Assembly: GCA_024516155.1 (NCBI GenBank)
Contig: JAJJXM010000066.1
Location: 248,001-312,000, forward strand
From: Pyronema omphalodes
Taxonomy: Eukaryota; Ascomycota; Pezizomycetes; Pezizales; Pyronemataceae
Direction of reading: 5' to 3'
DNA: 64,000 nucleotides
Position numbers and translations under genes: made by a program. Positions 29,639-39,798 of this stretch are shown here, piece after piece (within the stretch, counting starts at the first letter, position 1; every line of letters starts with the position of its first letter). Under the pieces are notes generated by a model. That model had not been told where the DNA came from. It did no database searches and worked only from the letters and a program-made list of their open reading frames with translations.

Positions 29639-30173
29639 TGTCACGGTACACGGCTGACGAGCCGTTGTGTTGCGTCATCATTATGTTGTCGTGATTGTTG
29701 ATTGACATCGTGCCGTTGTCTTGCCGTGTTGTGTTGTGTTGCTGTTGTGTTGTTGTGTTGTTGTGTGTGCCGTGCCGTCGTGACTGATAGACTGATTGAT
29801 GATGGATGACGTACCACGAGCTGGAGAGCTGTGGCGTCGCAGGTGAATTGATGGAGAACGGAAGCTTCAGGTAGCGATGTTGGATGACGGCCCAGCAAGA
29901 GTGCTGGCCGCCCCTTTGTACATAAGGAGGCTTGCCTTCCCGTTGTCGAGATTCTCCATCGAACGTCTTGTGTCTTTCCCTTGCTCCTAATAAAGACTTC
30001 TTCTTCCAGTCCTACGTCACTCTTGTCCTTGTCCCTGTTCCTGTTTTGTGTGCCGTCCGTCTGACGAGCACTTCGGTCCTTGTCCTGCCGTTCCCCGTAC
30101 CGGAACCTGCCTAGTCCCTGCTGCCGGTACTGTTCAGTGTGTTCTTTGAACGTCCGTTCCTAGTTCCCTGACA
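29639..30173 (+). repeat. F2 5' LTR
   Basis: 535 bp, TGTCACGGTACACGG to CCCTGACA. GTTGT-type microsatellite at about 29725-29765; TACATAAGG near 29918; AATAAA near 29988. Confidence 0.94.
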
Positions 30174-30208
30174 TTACGTTCGATCGATTAATTATTCAAC
30201 CGACACGC

Positions 30209-30451
30209 ATGAACCCCACCGGTTCTGCCTGGACCTACGCATTAAAACAAGCTCTGGAAACGCACACCCTAAACGAAACCTTTGGGATTCCCGACAGATT
30301 CGCTGGCGCAGTGCGAAGAACCATCCGACGAGCAGAAAATAACTGCTACCTTGTGGTCCGCTGGGAACTCCAGGACTACACTTATCAGGAGCACATCCGC
30401 CGCACCATCAGACTCAAGCCAATCCTCAGAGCCCGCCAGAATGCATATTAA
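30209..30451 (+). CDS. F2 ORF0 (80 residues)
   Basis: Same ORF as at 28903. Starts MNPTGSAWTYALKQALE and ends QNAY-stop. The stop TAA (30449-30451) overlaps the next start in ATGCATATTAA (ATG at 30441). Basic overall, with clustered Arg (RRTIRRAE, RRTIRLK). Function unknown. Confidence 0.62.
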   Translation: MNPTGSAWTYALKQALETHTLNETFGIPDRFAGAVRRTIRRAENNCYLVVRWELQDYTYQEHIRRTIRLKPILRARQNAY

Positions 30452-30857
30452 ACTTATTGACGAAGGACACTGGCAGCAAATTGTGAACGCTGCCGCCATG
30501 ACCCAGTTCCCTGACGGCCATGAACCGCTTACTTTCACCAAACAACTCGCACAATCCATCTTAGACGCTCAGGACCAACCCACGGGTTATCTCTTAAACG
30601 ACCTCGCGGAAACCCCCGGCTCCCGTAACAGCACTCAGGTATCCAGCCCTGTCGCCTCCCGCGCTCCGGAAGCTCCCACCCCTGCCCCCATTCCCCCTGT
30701 GGTGATCCAGACTGGCTCCGTCCAGGTTTACCCGAACGGCCCAGAACCAGCACCGCGAGCCGCCGCACCCCCTACCACAGCCGCAGCCGCAGCCCCCGCC
30801 CCCGCTATAATCGCACCAATTCCAAGACCCCCCCCCGAAACCCCGAAATCCTCCTAA
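30441..30857 (+). CDS. F2 Gag N-terminal ORF (138 residues)
   Basis: Starts MHIKLIDEGHWQQIVNAAAM, overlapping the ORF0 stop. The second half is Pro/Ala-rich (TTAAAAAPAPAIIAPIP). It stops at TAA shortly after a C9 run (30828-30836). The frame of the main gag is -1 and has been open for about 150 nt before this stop, so a -1 shift, possibly on the C run, would yield a continuous Gag. The same stop and the same total spacing occur in F1. Confidence 0.6.
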   Translation: MHIKLIDEGHWQQIVNAAAMTQFPDGHEPLTFTKQLAQSILDAQDQPTGYLLNDLAETPGSRNSTQVSSPVASRAPEAPTPAPIPPVVIQTGSVQVYPNGPEPAPRAAAPPTTAAAAAPAPAIIAPIPRPPPETPKSS

Positions 30858-31786
30858 CCCCGGAGGAACAAGCCGATACGAATGAAATTCACTATTACGA
30901 GAAGGAGCTCACCCGCCAGCGTGAACTCATCAACGCGCTACTCGCCTCCCCTGGCATCCGCGTGACCGGAGACAAAATCTCGGATCCGCCAACCTTCGAC
31001 GGGTCCAACAGGGAGGACCTCCGCCGCTTTGTCTCCTTGCTTCGCATCAAGTTGGTGAGCGACGAACTACGTTTCCCGACCCCTCATAAACGGATTTCTT
31101 ATGCCATGGGCCGCCTCCGCGGACGCGCCTTGGATCAGATTCTTCCTTATATCAAGGAAAATGGCAACCGCTGGGCCCTCAACGACGTCGAGGACGTCAT
31201 TAAAATTTTACAGCGTACCTTTGGAGACCCGGACGAGCGCGCAACGGCTCGTTTCAAACTACAAAATCTCCAACAAAACAACCGCGAATTTTCGGACTAT
31301 TATGCAGAGTTCTCCCGCCTAGTCGCAGAGTTAGGCTGGGACGAAGCCGCCACCATGGATGCCCTGCGTAACGGCCTGTCCCTCGAGCTGCACGAAAAGT
31401 TGGTTGGCGCCCCGCCCACCGCCACGATGCACGAATTTGTTGACCAGTGCCAAAAATTGGACTCCCAATTGAGAGCACTTGAGAACCTCCGCAAGCTGCG
31501 CACCAACCGCGGCCAGGTTAAACCCACTACCACCGCCACCCCCGCCACCAGTCGCCCCACCCCCGCTACCCAAGCCACCACCGCCTCCTCCAGCAAGCAA
31601 ACCCCGGCCCAGGGACCCCGTCAGAAACTGTCGGCACAGGAGCGCGTGACCCGCCTGTCAGAAGGACGTTGCCTCTACTGCGGTGGCCCCGGCCACATGG
31701 CTGCGTCGTGCCCCGCCAAGACGAATGTTAAAGTGGCAAGCGTGGAATTATTGGATACTGAAGAAGAGGTGTCGGGAAAAGAATAA
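30836..31786 (+). CDS. F2 Gag, main part (retrotransposon gag plus CCHC)
   Basis: In the -1 frame from the C run: PEILLTPEEQADTNE, then a gag core (FDGSNREDLRRFVSLLRIK .. ELGWDEAATMDALRNGLS), a Pro/Thr-rich hinge (TPATSRPTPATQ), and the knuckle CLYCGGPGHMAASC, ending SGKE-stop. It has no conventional ATG near its beginning, consistent with being reached by frameshifting from 30441-30857. The last codons contain the GGGAAAA heptamer (31774-31780), 3 nt before the stop. Confidence 0.8.
   Translation, partial: RNPEILLTPEEQADTNEIHYYEKELTRQRELINALLASPGIRVTGDKISDPPTFDGSNREDLRRFVSLLRIKLVSDELRFPTPHKRISYAMGRLRGRALDQILPYIKENGNRWALNDVEDVIKILQRTFGDPDERATARFKLQNLQQNNREFSDYYAEFSRLVAELGWDEAATMDALRNGLSLELHEKLVGAPPTATMHEFVDQCQKLDSQLRALENLRKLRTNRGQVKPTTTATPATSRPTPATQATTASSSKQTPAQGPRQKLSAQERVTRLSEGRCLYCGGPGHMAASCPAKTNVKVASVELLDTEEEVSGKE
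31774..31780 (+). promoter_or_regulatory. GGGAAAA -1 frameshift heptamer, F2 gag/pol
   Basis: TCG-GGA-AAA-GAA-TAA in the gag frame; slippage gives GGG-AAA-AGA and pol. Intact in F3 (61106-61112, minus) and destroyed in F1 (TCG-TGA-AAA, 36880-36888). Confidence 0.65.
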
Positions 31787-34700
31787 ACCAGCTGCAAGAA
31801 GATGGCTCTGCCGCTGGTGGGAATATTATTGCTGATACATTGCTATTATCGGGCGCAAGTTTTACTGGAAAGTTAGAATGCAAACACCTTGTTCTCTCCT
31901 GTTCCTTGTTTTCCAATAACCGCTCCGTGAAAACAGTAGCGCTCGTTGACTGCGGCGCCACTGGTATCGCCTTTGTTGACCGCAATTTCGCCCGCCATCA
32001 CAAACTCCCCCTAACCCCCCTATCCACCGCCCGAACGGTCGAAGTTATCGACGGCCGCCCCATATCCTCAGGAAAAATCACACACCTCGCCCAAGTAGAG
32101 TGTACCATCAACGGTCACTCGGAAACCCTTCCCATGTTTGTCACCAAGCTGGGTCACTACCCGGTGGTGTTGGGTATCCCCTGGTTGAAGAAACACGATG
32201 TGACAATAAGCTTCAGTTCCAACACTGTAAGCTTCGACTCCCAATACTGCCTAAGGAACTGCACCCCGTTGCCTGTAAGCACAACCGGTGTCGAGGTCCT
32301 GGACTCGAGGCCCCCTCCCGCTGTCCACGAGCCCGACACAAACCCCATGCCGGAGTTAGAAGACTCGGTCCCCGACCCCCCGGAAGAACCCCCAATAGCG
32401 ATCTCAAGTCTAACCATCTCCGACTTCAAGGAAATGGTAGAAGACGAAAGCCTGACAGTGTTCTCGCTATCGTTGGACGAGATCACCGTCGCCCTACAAG
32501 ACAAGCCCCCCCTCACGGATGACGAACTGAAAGACATGATCCCCGAAGAGTATCATGACTACCTCGATTTATTCAAGGAGGTCAACGCGAAGGAACTTCC
32601 CCCGCACCGACCCTACGACCACAAGATCCCACTGAAAGAGGGATTCGTCCCCCCCTTTGGCCCGCTATACTCGCTGTCACGCAACGAGTTGCAGACGCTG
32701 AAAACGTGGCTCGATGAGAATTTGGAGACAGGATTTATACAAGGCTCCCAATCACCAGCCGCCTCGTCGATATTATTCGTGAAAAAATCAGACGGATCCC
32801 TACGCCTGTGTGTCGACTACCGGAGACTGAATGAAGGTACCGAGAAGAACCGGTACCCGCTGCCATTGATACAGGAAACGATGATGAATCTTTCCAAAGC
32901 TCAATACTTTACGACCCTTGATGTCCGCAGCGCTTATAACCTTATCAGAATGGCAGAGGGCGAAGAATGGAAGACGGCCTTCCGCACAAGGTACGGCCTG
33001 TTTGAATCGAAAGTGATGCCCTTTGGGCTCACCAACGCGCCTGCCGATTTCCAGGCATTTATGAATGATGTCCTGAGACCATATCTAGACCAGTTTTGTA
33101 CGGCATACTTGGACGATATCCTCGTATTCTCCGAAACAAAGTCCGATCACACCGCACACGTCCGAAAGATCTTGGAACGACTCAAACAAGAAAAACTGCA
33201 CTTGAAGCCAGAGAAGTGTAAGTTTGCTAAGGCAGAAGTACAGTACCTGGGCTACAACATCGGCCGCGACGGCGCGCGCATGATGGATTCCAAAGTAGCC
33301 ACAGTGAGAGATTGGAAGGAACCAACCAATTTGAAACAGGTCCAAGAGTTCCTGGGCTTCGCGAATTTCTACCGAAGATTTATCAAAGACTACTCAAAAG
33401 TGGTCTCCCCTCTGACGGCTCTGACCAAAAAGAAAGATGGTAAAGCAATCCCCTTTACCTGGGGTAAAGATCAGCAAAGCGCCTTCGACCGACTGAAGGA
33501 TGCATTTACATCAGCACCGATTCTCAAGCACTTCGACTACGAGAAACCGATTGTGGTAGAAACAGACGCATCTGACTATGTGTCTGCTGGAGTCTTATCA
33601 CAATACGACGACGATAACGTGTTACACCCCGTCGCATTTTATTCCAAGAAGCATTCCCCGGCAGAATGCAATTACGAAATCTACGACAAAGAACTACTGG
33701 CAATAGTTCGTTGTTTCGAGGAATGGCGTCCCCACTTAGAGGGTTCCGCCTTCCCTATGAAAGTATTGACAGATCACAAGAATCTCGAATACTTTATGAC
33801 GACAAAGCTGCTGAACAGACGACAAGCACGGTGGTCCGAGTTCCTGTCTCGGTTCAACTTTGTGATCACCTATCGACCGGGAACGTTGGGAGGGAAACCG
33901 GACGCCCTCACAAGACGAGCCGCCGACCTCCAGGAAGAGGGAGACGAACGCATACTGGCGAACCAACAAGCTGTTCTAAAGCCACAAAACTTTCAGTTAT
34001 GCATGACCCCGCCCATGAAACTCGCACCTTCCGAAGTAGACCGCCTGTTCACAGAGGGCTACAAGACAGATTCATTCCCCAACCGAGTGTTGGGAATGCT
34101 GGAAGATGGTACACAAATCTGTAAGGACATATCACTCGCCGATTGCTCCGTGTTGGAAAACAGATTGTACTACCGGGACTGCCTCTATGTCCCCGCGCTG
34201 GATAAACTACGATTGAAACTACTACAAGATCACCACGACCCCCCCACCATGGGACACCCGGGCCGTGCAAAGACTTTCGAACTCCTCGCCAGGAATTATT
34301 ACTGGCCCTCGATGAGAAAAGATGTGGATCAATTCGTCCGAAATTGCCACAGTTGTAAAAGAACAAAAGCTACCCCCTATGGAACCTTGAAGCCCCTACC
34401 GGTCCCGCACCACCCTTGGCAGAATATATCTGTGGACTTTGTTACTGGACTACCGACATCAGAAGGCTTCGACGCAATATGTGCGATCGTTTGCCGACTC
34501 ACGAAACAGCGGCACTTAGTGCCCTGTCACTCCACGATAGACGCAGAAGGCTTCGCGCAACTCTTCCTGGAAAACGTATTCAAACGACACGGCCTGCCAG
34601 ACACAGTAGTGTCCGACCACGGCCCACAATTTGTGGCCCACTTCTGGAAACACCTGGCGAATTGCATGGGTATCGAAATTGCCACGAGTACGGCCTTCCA

Positions 34701-35499
34701 CCCCCAAACCGACGGTCAAACACAAAGAATTAACGCGGTTACGGAACAATATCTCCGCGCGTACGTCTGCTATTTACAAGACGATTGGAAGAAATTTTTA
34801 CCACTGGCAGAATTTGCTGCAAATAACCAAGTATCGGATACAACGTCGCTGTCTCCGTTCTACGCTGTACACGGCCGACACCCCAAATGCTCTTTCGAAC
34901 TGGAAATCAGGACAGACAATCCTGAGGAAGTGAAAGCGAACGAGGTAGCGGAAAGGATGTCACACATCCATGACGTCTTACGTTCGGAAATGAAATACGC
35001 CGAAGCCCGCCACATAGAAGCCGCCGACAATTCCCGACTCCCCGCGCCGGTCTTCAAACCAGGAGACCTAGTATGGCTGGACGCCCGCAACCTCAGAACC
35101 CGCCGCCCCTCGAAGAAACTGGAAAACAAACACCTAGGCCCCTTCACCGTGTTACGACCCATTGGATCCCACGCCTATGAATTGGATATACCGGAAACAA
35201 TGAAACATCATAGGACCTTCCCCGTGTCCCTACTAAACCCAGCCCGTTCGGACCCCCTCCCTGGCCAGATTATCCCACCGCCCCTACCGGTAGTCGTAGA
35301 CGGCGAAGAAGAATGGTTCGTGGATGAAATTCTGGATAGCCGTTGGTCAAGAGGAAACCTGCAGTACCTCGTCAAGTGGACAGGCCACGACTCCCCAACC
35401 TGGGAACCGGAAACAAACCTATCCGAAACTGAGGCCGCCGAGAAATTCCATCAGTTATACCCAGACAAACCTTCTCCTGTCGTAGGAACTCGAGGCTAA
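31774..35499 (+). CDS. F2 Pol: protease-RT-RNase H-integrase-chromodomain (about 1240 residues)
   Basis: Entered by -1 shift at the heptamer; the frame has no ATG at its start. Protease VDCGATGIAFVD (D at 31948), RT YLDDILVF (Y at 33106), RNase H ETDASDYVSAG, integrase HHCC then D at 34435 and D at 34615, GPF motif, and chromodomain (EEWFVDEILDSRW .. WEPE) at the end. Full length, no stops. Three oddities relative to F1 and F3: the integrase Glu codon (34723) is CAA, giving GQTQRIN and a D,D35Q triad; three residues (RHA) are missing after CKRTKAT; and SDRG is SDHG. The integrase is therefore probably inactive although the ORF looks perfect. Confidence 0.92.
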   Translation, partial: GKRINQLQEDGSAAGGNIIADTLLLSGASFTGKLECKHLVLSCSLFSNNRSVKTVALVDCGATGIAFVDRNFARHHKLPLTPLSTARTVEVIDGRPISSGKITHLAQVECTINGHSETLPMFVTKLGHYPVVLGIPWLKKHDVTISFSSNTVSFDSQYCLRNCTPLPVSTTGVEVLDSRPPPAVHEPDTNPMPELEDSVPDPPEEPPIAISSLTISDFKEMVEDESLTVFSLSLDEITVALQDKPPLTDDELKDMIPEEYHDYLDLFKEVNAKELPPHRPYDHKIPLKEGFVPPFGPLYSLSRNELQTLKTWLDENLETGFIQGSQSPAASSILFVKKSDGSLRLCVDYRRLNEGTEKNRYPLPLIQETMMNLSKAQYFTTLDVRSAYNLIRMAEGEEWKTAFRTRYGLFESKVMPFGLTNAPADFQAFMNDVLRPYLDQFCTAYLDDILVFSETKSDHTAHVRKILERLKQEKLHLKPEKCKFAKAEVQYLGYNIGRDGARMMDSKVATVRDWKEPTNLKQVQEFLGFANFYRRFIKDYSKVVSPLTALTKKKDGKAIPFTWGKDQQSAFDRLKDAFTSAPILKHFDYEKPIVVETDASDYVSAGVLSQYDDDNVLHPVAFYSKKHSPAECNYEIYDKELLAIVRCFEEWRPHLEGSAFPMKVLTDHKNLEYFMTTKLLNRRQARWSEFLSRFNFVITYRPGTLGGKPDALTRRAADLQEEGDERILANQQAVLKPQNFQLCMTPPMKLAPSEVDRLFTEGYKTDSFPNRVLGMLEDGTQICKDISLADCSVLENRLYYRDCLYVPALDKLRLKLLQDHHDPPTMGHPGRAKTFELLARNYYWPSMRKDVDQFVRNCHSCKRTKATPYGTLKPLPVPHHPWQNISVDFVTGLPTSEGFDAICAIVCRLTKQRHLVPCHSTIDAEGFAQLFLENVFKRHGLPDTVVSDHGPQFVAHFWKHLANCMGIEIATSTAFHPQTDGQTQRINAVTEQYLRAYVCYLQDDWKKFLPLAEFAANNQVSDTTSLSPFYAVHGRHPKCSFELEIRTDNPEEVKANEVAERMSHIHDVLRSEMKYAEARHIEAADNSRLPAPVFKPGDLVWLDARNLRTRRPSKKLENKHLGPFTVLRPIGSHAYELDIPETMKHHRTFPVSLLNPARSDPLPGQIIPPPLPVVVDGEEEWFVDEILDSRWSRGNLQYLVKWTGHDSPTWEPETNLSETEAAEKFHQLYPDKPSPVVGTRG

Positions 35500-35511
35500 C
35501 GGGGGGGGTAC

Positions 35512-36043
35512 TGTCACGGCACACGGCTGACGAGCCGTTGTGTTGCGTCATCATTATGTTGTCGTGATTGTTGATTGACATCGTGCCGTTGTCTTGCCGT
35601 GTTGTGTTGTGTTGCTGTTGTGTTGTTGTGTTGTTGTGTGTGCCGTGCCGTCGTGACTGATAGACTGATTGATGATGGATGACGTACCACGAGCTGGAGA
35701 GCTGTGGCGTCGCAGGTGAATTGATGGAGAACGGAAGCTTCAGGTAGCGATGTTGGATGACGGCCCAGCAAGAGTGCTGGCCGCCCCTTTGTACATAAGG
35801 AGGCTTGCCTTCCCGTTGTCGAGATTCTCCATCGAACGTCTTGTGTCTTTCCCTTGCTCCTAATGACTTCTTCTTCCAGTCCTACGTCACTCTTGTCCTT
35901 GTCCCTGTTCCTGTTTTGTGTGCCGTCCGTCTGACGAGCACTTCGGTCCTTGTCCTGCCGTTCCCCGTCCCGGAACCTGCCTAGTCCCTCCTGCCGGTAG
36001 TGTTCAGTGTGTTCTTTGAACGTCCGTGCCTAGTTCCCTGACA
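35512..36043 (+). repeat. F2 3' LTR
   Basis: 532 bp. Lacks the AATAAA of the 5' copy because of a 3-bp deletion (CCTAATGACTTC near 35861), which may weaken 3' end formation. Confidence 0.94.
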
Positions 36044-36048
36044 CGCGC

Positions 36049-36885
36049 TACTCGCCTCCCCTGGCATCCGCGTGACCGGAGACAAAATCTCGTCCGCCAA
36101 CCTTCGACGGGTCCAACAGGGAGGACCTCCGCCGCTTGGTCTCCTTGCTTCGCATCAAGTTGGTGAGCGACGAGCTACGCTTCCCAACCCCTCATGAACG
36201 GATTTCTGATGCCATGGGCCGCCTCCGCGGACGCGCCTTGGATCAGATTCTTCCTTATATCAAGGAAAATGGCAACCGCTGGGCCCTCAACGACGTCGAG
36301 GACGTCATTAAAATTTTACAGCGTACCTTTGGAGACCCGGACGAGCGCGCAACGGCTCGTTTCAAACTACAAAATCTCCGACAAAACAACCGCGAATTTT
36401 CGGACTATTATGCAGAGTTCTCCCGCCTAGTCGCAGAGTTAGGCTGGGACGAAGCCGCCACCATGGATGCCCTGCGTAACGGCCTGTCCCTCGAGCTGCA
36501 CGAGAAGTTGGTTGGCGCCCCGCCCACCGCCACGATGCACGAATTTGTTGACCAGTGCCAAAAATTGGACTCCCAATTGAGAGCACTTGAGAACCTCCGC
36601 AAGCTGCGTACCAACCGCGGCCAGGTTAAACCCACTACCACCGCCACCCCCGCCACCAGTCGCCCCACCCCCGCTACCCAAGCCACCACCGCCTCCTCCA
36701 GCAAGCAAACCCCGGCCCAGGGACCCCGTCAGAAACTGTCGGCACAGGAGCGCGCGACCCGCCTGTCAGAAGGACGTTGCCTCTACTGCGGTGGCCTCGG
36801 CCACATGGCTGCGTCGTGCCCCGCCAAGACGAATGTTAAAGTGGCGAGCGTGGAATTATTGGATACTGAAGAAGAGGTGTCGTGA
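36049..36885 (+). pseudogene. F1 Gag, main part (resumes after F2)
   Basis: Continues F1 gag from 29638. A 2-nt deletion (CTCGTCCGCC near 36092) breaks the frame; from 36136 it is open through the gag core and knuckle CLYCGGLGHMAASC. It ends at TGA (36883-36885), created where F2 and F3 have GGA, which also removes the frameshift heptamer. Confidence 0.82.
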
Positions 36886-38981
36886 AAAGAATAAACCAGC
36901 TGCAAGAAGATGGCTCTGCCGCTGGTGAGAATATTATTGCTGATACATTGCTATTATCAGGCGCGAGTTTTACTGGAAAGTTAGAATGCAAACACCTTGT
37001 TCTCTCCTGTTCCTTGTTTTCCAATAACCGCTCCGTGAAAACAGTAGCGCTCGTTGACTGCGGCGCCACTGGTATCGCCTTTGTTGACCGCAATTTCGCC
37101 CGCCATCACAAACTCCCCCTAACCCCCCTATCCACCGCCCGAACGGTCGAAGTTATCGACGGCCGCCCCATATCCTCAGGGAAAATCACACACCTCGCCC
37201 AAGTAGAGTGTACCATCAACGGTCACTCGGAAACCCTTCCCATGTTTGTCACCAAGTTGGGTCACTACCCGGTGGTGTTGGGCATCCCCTGGTTGAAGAA
37301 ACACGATGTAACAATAAGCTTCAGTTCCAACACTGTAAGCTTCGACTCCCAATACTGCCTAAGGAACTGCACCCCGTTGCCTGTGAGCACAACCGGTGTC
37401 GAGGTCCTGGACTCGAGGCCCCCTCCCGCTGTCCACGAGCCCGACACAAACCCCATGCCGGAGTTAGAAGACTCGGTCCCCGACCCCCCGGACGAACCCC
37501 CAATAGCGATCTCAAGTCTAACCATCTCCGACTTGAAAGAAATGGTAGAAGACGAAAGCCTAACAGTGTTCTCGCTATCGTTGGACGAGATCACCGTCGC
37601 CCTACAAGACAAGCCCCCCCTCACGGATGACGAACTGAAAGACATGATCCCCGAAGAGTATCATGACTACCTCGATTTATTCAAGAAGGCGAACGCGAAG
37701 GAACTCCCCCCCCACCGACCCTACGACCACAAGATCCCACTCAAAGAGGGATTCGTCCCCCCCTTTGGCCCGCTATACTCGCTGTCACGCAACGAGTTGC
37801 AGACGCTGAAAACGTGGCTCGATGAGAATTTGGAGAAAGGATTTATACAACGCTCCCAATCACCAGCCGCCTCGCCGATATTATTCGTGAAAAAATCAGA
37901 CGGATCCCTACGCCTGTGTGTCGATTACCGAAGACTGAATGAAGGTACCGAGAAGAACCGGTATCCGCTGCCATTGATACAGGAAACGATGATGAATCTT
38001 TCCAAAGCTCAATACTTTACGACCCTAGATGTCTGCAGCGCTTATAACCTTATCAGAATGGCAGAAGGCGAAGAATGGAAGATGGCCTTCCGCACAAGGT
38101 ACGGCCTATTTGAGTCGAAAGTGATGCCCTTTGGGCTCACCAACGCGCCTGCCGATTTCCAGGCATTTATAAATGATGTCCTGAGACCATACCTGGACCA
38201 GTCTTGTACGGCATACTTGGACGATATCCTCGTATTCTCCGAAACAAAGACCGATCACACCGCACACGTCCGAAAGATCTTGGAACGACTCAAACAAGAA
38301 AAACTGCACTTGAAGCCAGAAAAGTGTAAGTTCGCTAAGGCAGAAGTACAGTACCTGGGCTACAACATCGGCCGCGACGGCGCGCGCATGATGGATTCCA
38401 AAGTAGCCACAGTGAGAGATTGGAAGGAACCAACCAATTTGAAACAGGTCCAAGAGTTCCTGGGCTTCGCGAATTTCTACCGAAGATTTATCAAAGACTT
38501 CTCAAAAGTGGTCTCCCCTCTGACGGCTCTGACCAAAAAGAAAGATGGTAAAGCAATCCCCTTTACCTGTGGTAAAGATCAGCAAAGCGCCTTCGACCGA
38601 CTGAAGGATGCATTTACATCAGCACCGATTCTCAAGCACTTCGACTACGAGAAACCGATTGTGGTAGAAACAGACGCATCTGACTATGTGTCTGCTGGAG
38701 TCTTATCACAATACGACGACGATAACGTGTTACACCCCGTCGCAGTTTATTCCAAGAAGCATTCCCCGGCAGAATGCAACTACGAAATCTATGACAAAGA
38801 ACTACTGGCAATAGTTCGTTGTTTCGAGGAATGGCGTCCCCACTTGGAGGGCTCCGCCTTCCCTAGAAAAGTATTGACAGACCACAAGAATCTCGAATAC
38901 TTTATGACGACAAAGCTACTGAACAGACGACAAGCACGCTGGTCCGAATTCCTGTCTCGGTTCAACTTTGTGATCACCTAA
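36882..38981 (+). pseudogene. F1 pol, first part: protease, RT, RNase H
   Basis: Same frame and domains as F2: VDCGATGIAFVD, RT with YLDD (DQSCTAYLDD, where F2 has [10 protein letters not shown]), RNase H ETDASD. It ends at a TAA (38979-38981) made by a T-to-A change in the usual TATCGACC, about 45 nt before the A3 insertion. Pol resumes at 46769. Confidence 0.88.
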
Positions 38982-39027
38982 CGACCGGGAACGTTGGGAG
39001 GAAAACCGGACGCCCTAACAAGACGAG

Positions 39028-39705
39028 TGTCACGAAACGCTAGGGATATGCTCCTGGGAGGGATGGTAACCACAGCTGGGCTGTGGTTCGTGGGTGTGAC
39101 GCTGGGGATGGCGTACGTCACGGTTAGGGTTTAAGCGAAGAGGTGGAGCTAGGGCTAGGCGTGAGGACTTAGGGTTAAGCGAGGGACAAGGGGGTAAGTG
39201 CGGGGTGGAACGAGGAGGGTTTCCTCGAGGTTTGGATTAGGTTGCTTTTGTTTTGTATTGTGTTTTAGTTAGGTTTTGGGAGTCACGGTGGAGCGAAGGG
39301 TGTCTCATGATGGATGGAATATCTGCGGGTCAGATGAAGTTGGGAAATCACATGAGCACAGGGACAAAGGTATATAAGGGGACATTTGTATTTCATTAGT
39401 CTAGTACGCAATCAATTATCTATCTACACAATCCTATCTACACACTGCAAGTTCTATCATCTAAACCGTGACCACAAACCCAGCCCATCCCAACATACTT
39501 ACCCATCCCGAATACCCACCTATCCCCCCACCCAGATCCCCATCCGACGATTCTATCAGAGGCAACGCTGCAGGGACATCCTGTGTACAAGGTAAGTACT
39601 GCCTGAGCCCGTGACTAACTCACCTAGAAGTCCAGAGCCGAACCCGATTGCATAGCAATCCGACGGTTGTATCGCCTGTCGACCGTGTGTAGCCGGATTC
39701 TGACA
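39028..39705 (+). repeat. A3 5' LTR (678 bp)
   Basis: Begins TGTCACGAAACGC, ends GATTCTGACA. TATA 39371-39378; candidate leader intron near 39590-39626. The AT minisatellite is collapsed to one unit near 39240-39270. Confidence 0.93.
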
Positions 39706-39798
39706 TTTGATTGCGTCCTCCGAACGACACCCGATACAACTAAGGAAGCACGAAGAGCTTCAACCACAACTAAGAAAAAATAAGAAACAACCAATACC

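Larger units (their letters stand above)
29639..36043 (+). mobile_element. F2: complete F-family element (6405 bp) inside F1 gag, TSD CGCGC
   Basis: LTRs 29639-30173 (535 bp) and 35512-36043 (532 bp) differ at about five positions plus a 3-bp deletion that removes AATAAA from the 3' copy. CGCGC at 29634-29638 and 36044-36048. All three 5' ORFs and a full-length pol are open. The polypurine tract is GCTAACGGGGGGGGTAC. Young insertion, but the integrase is catalytically altered (see pol). Confidence 0.95.
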
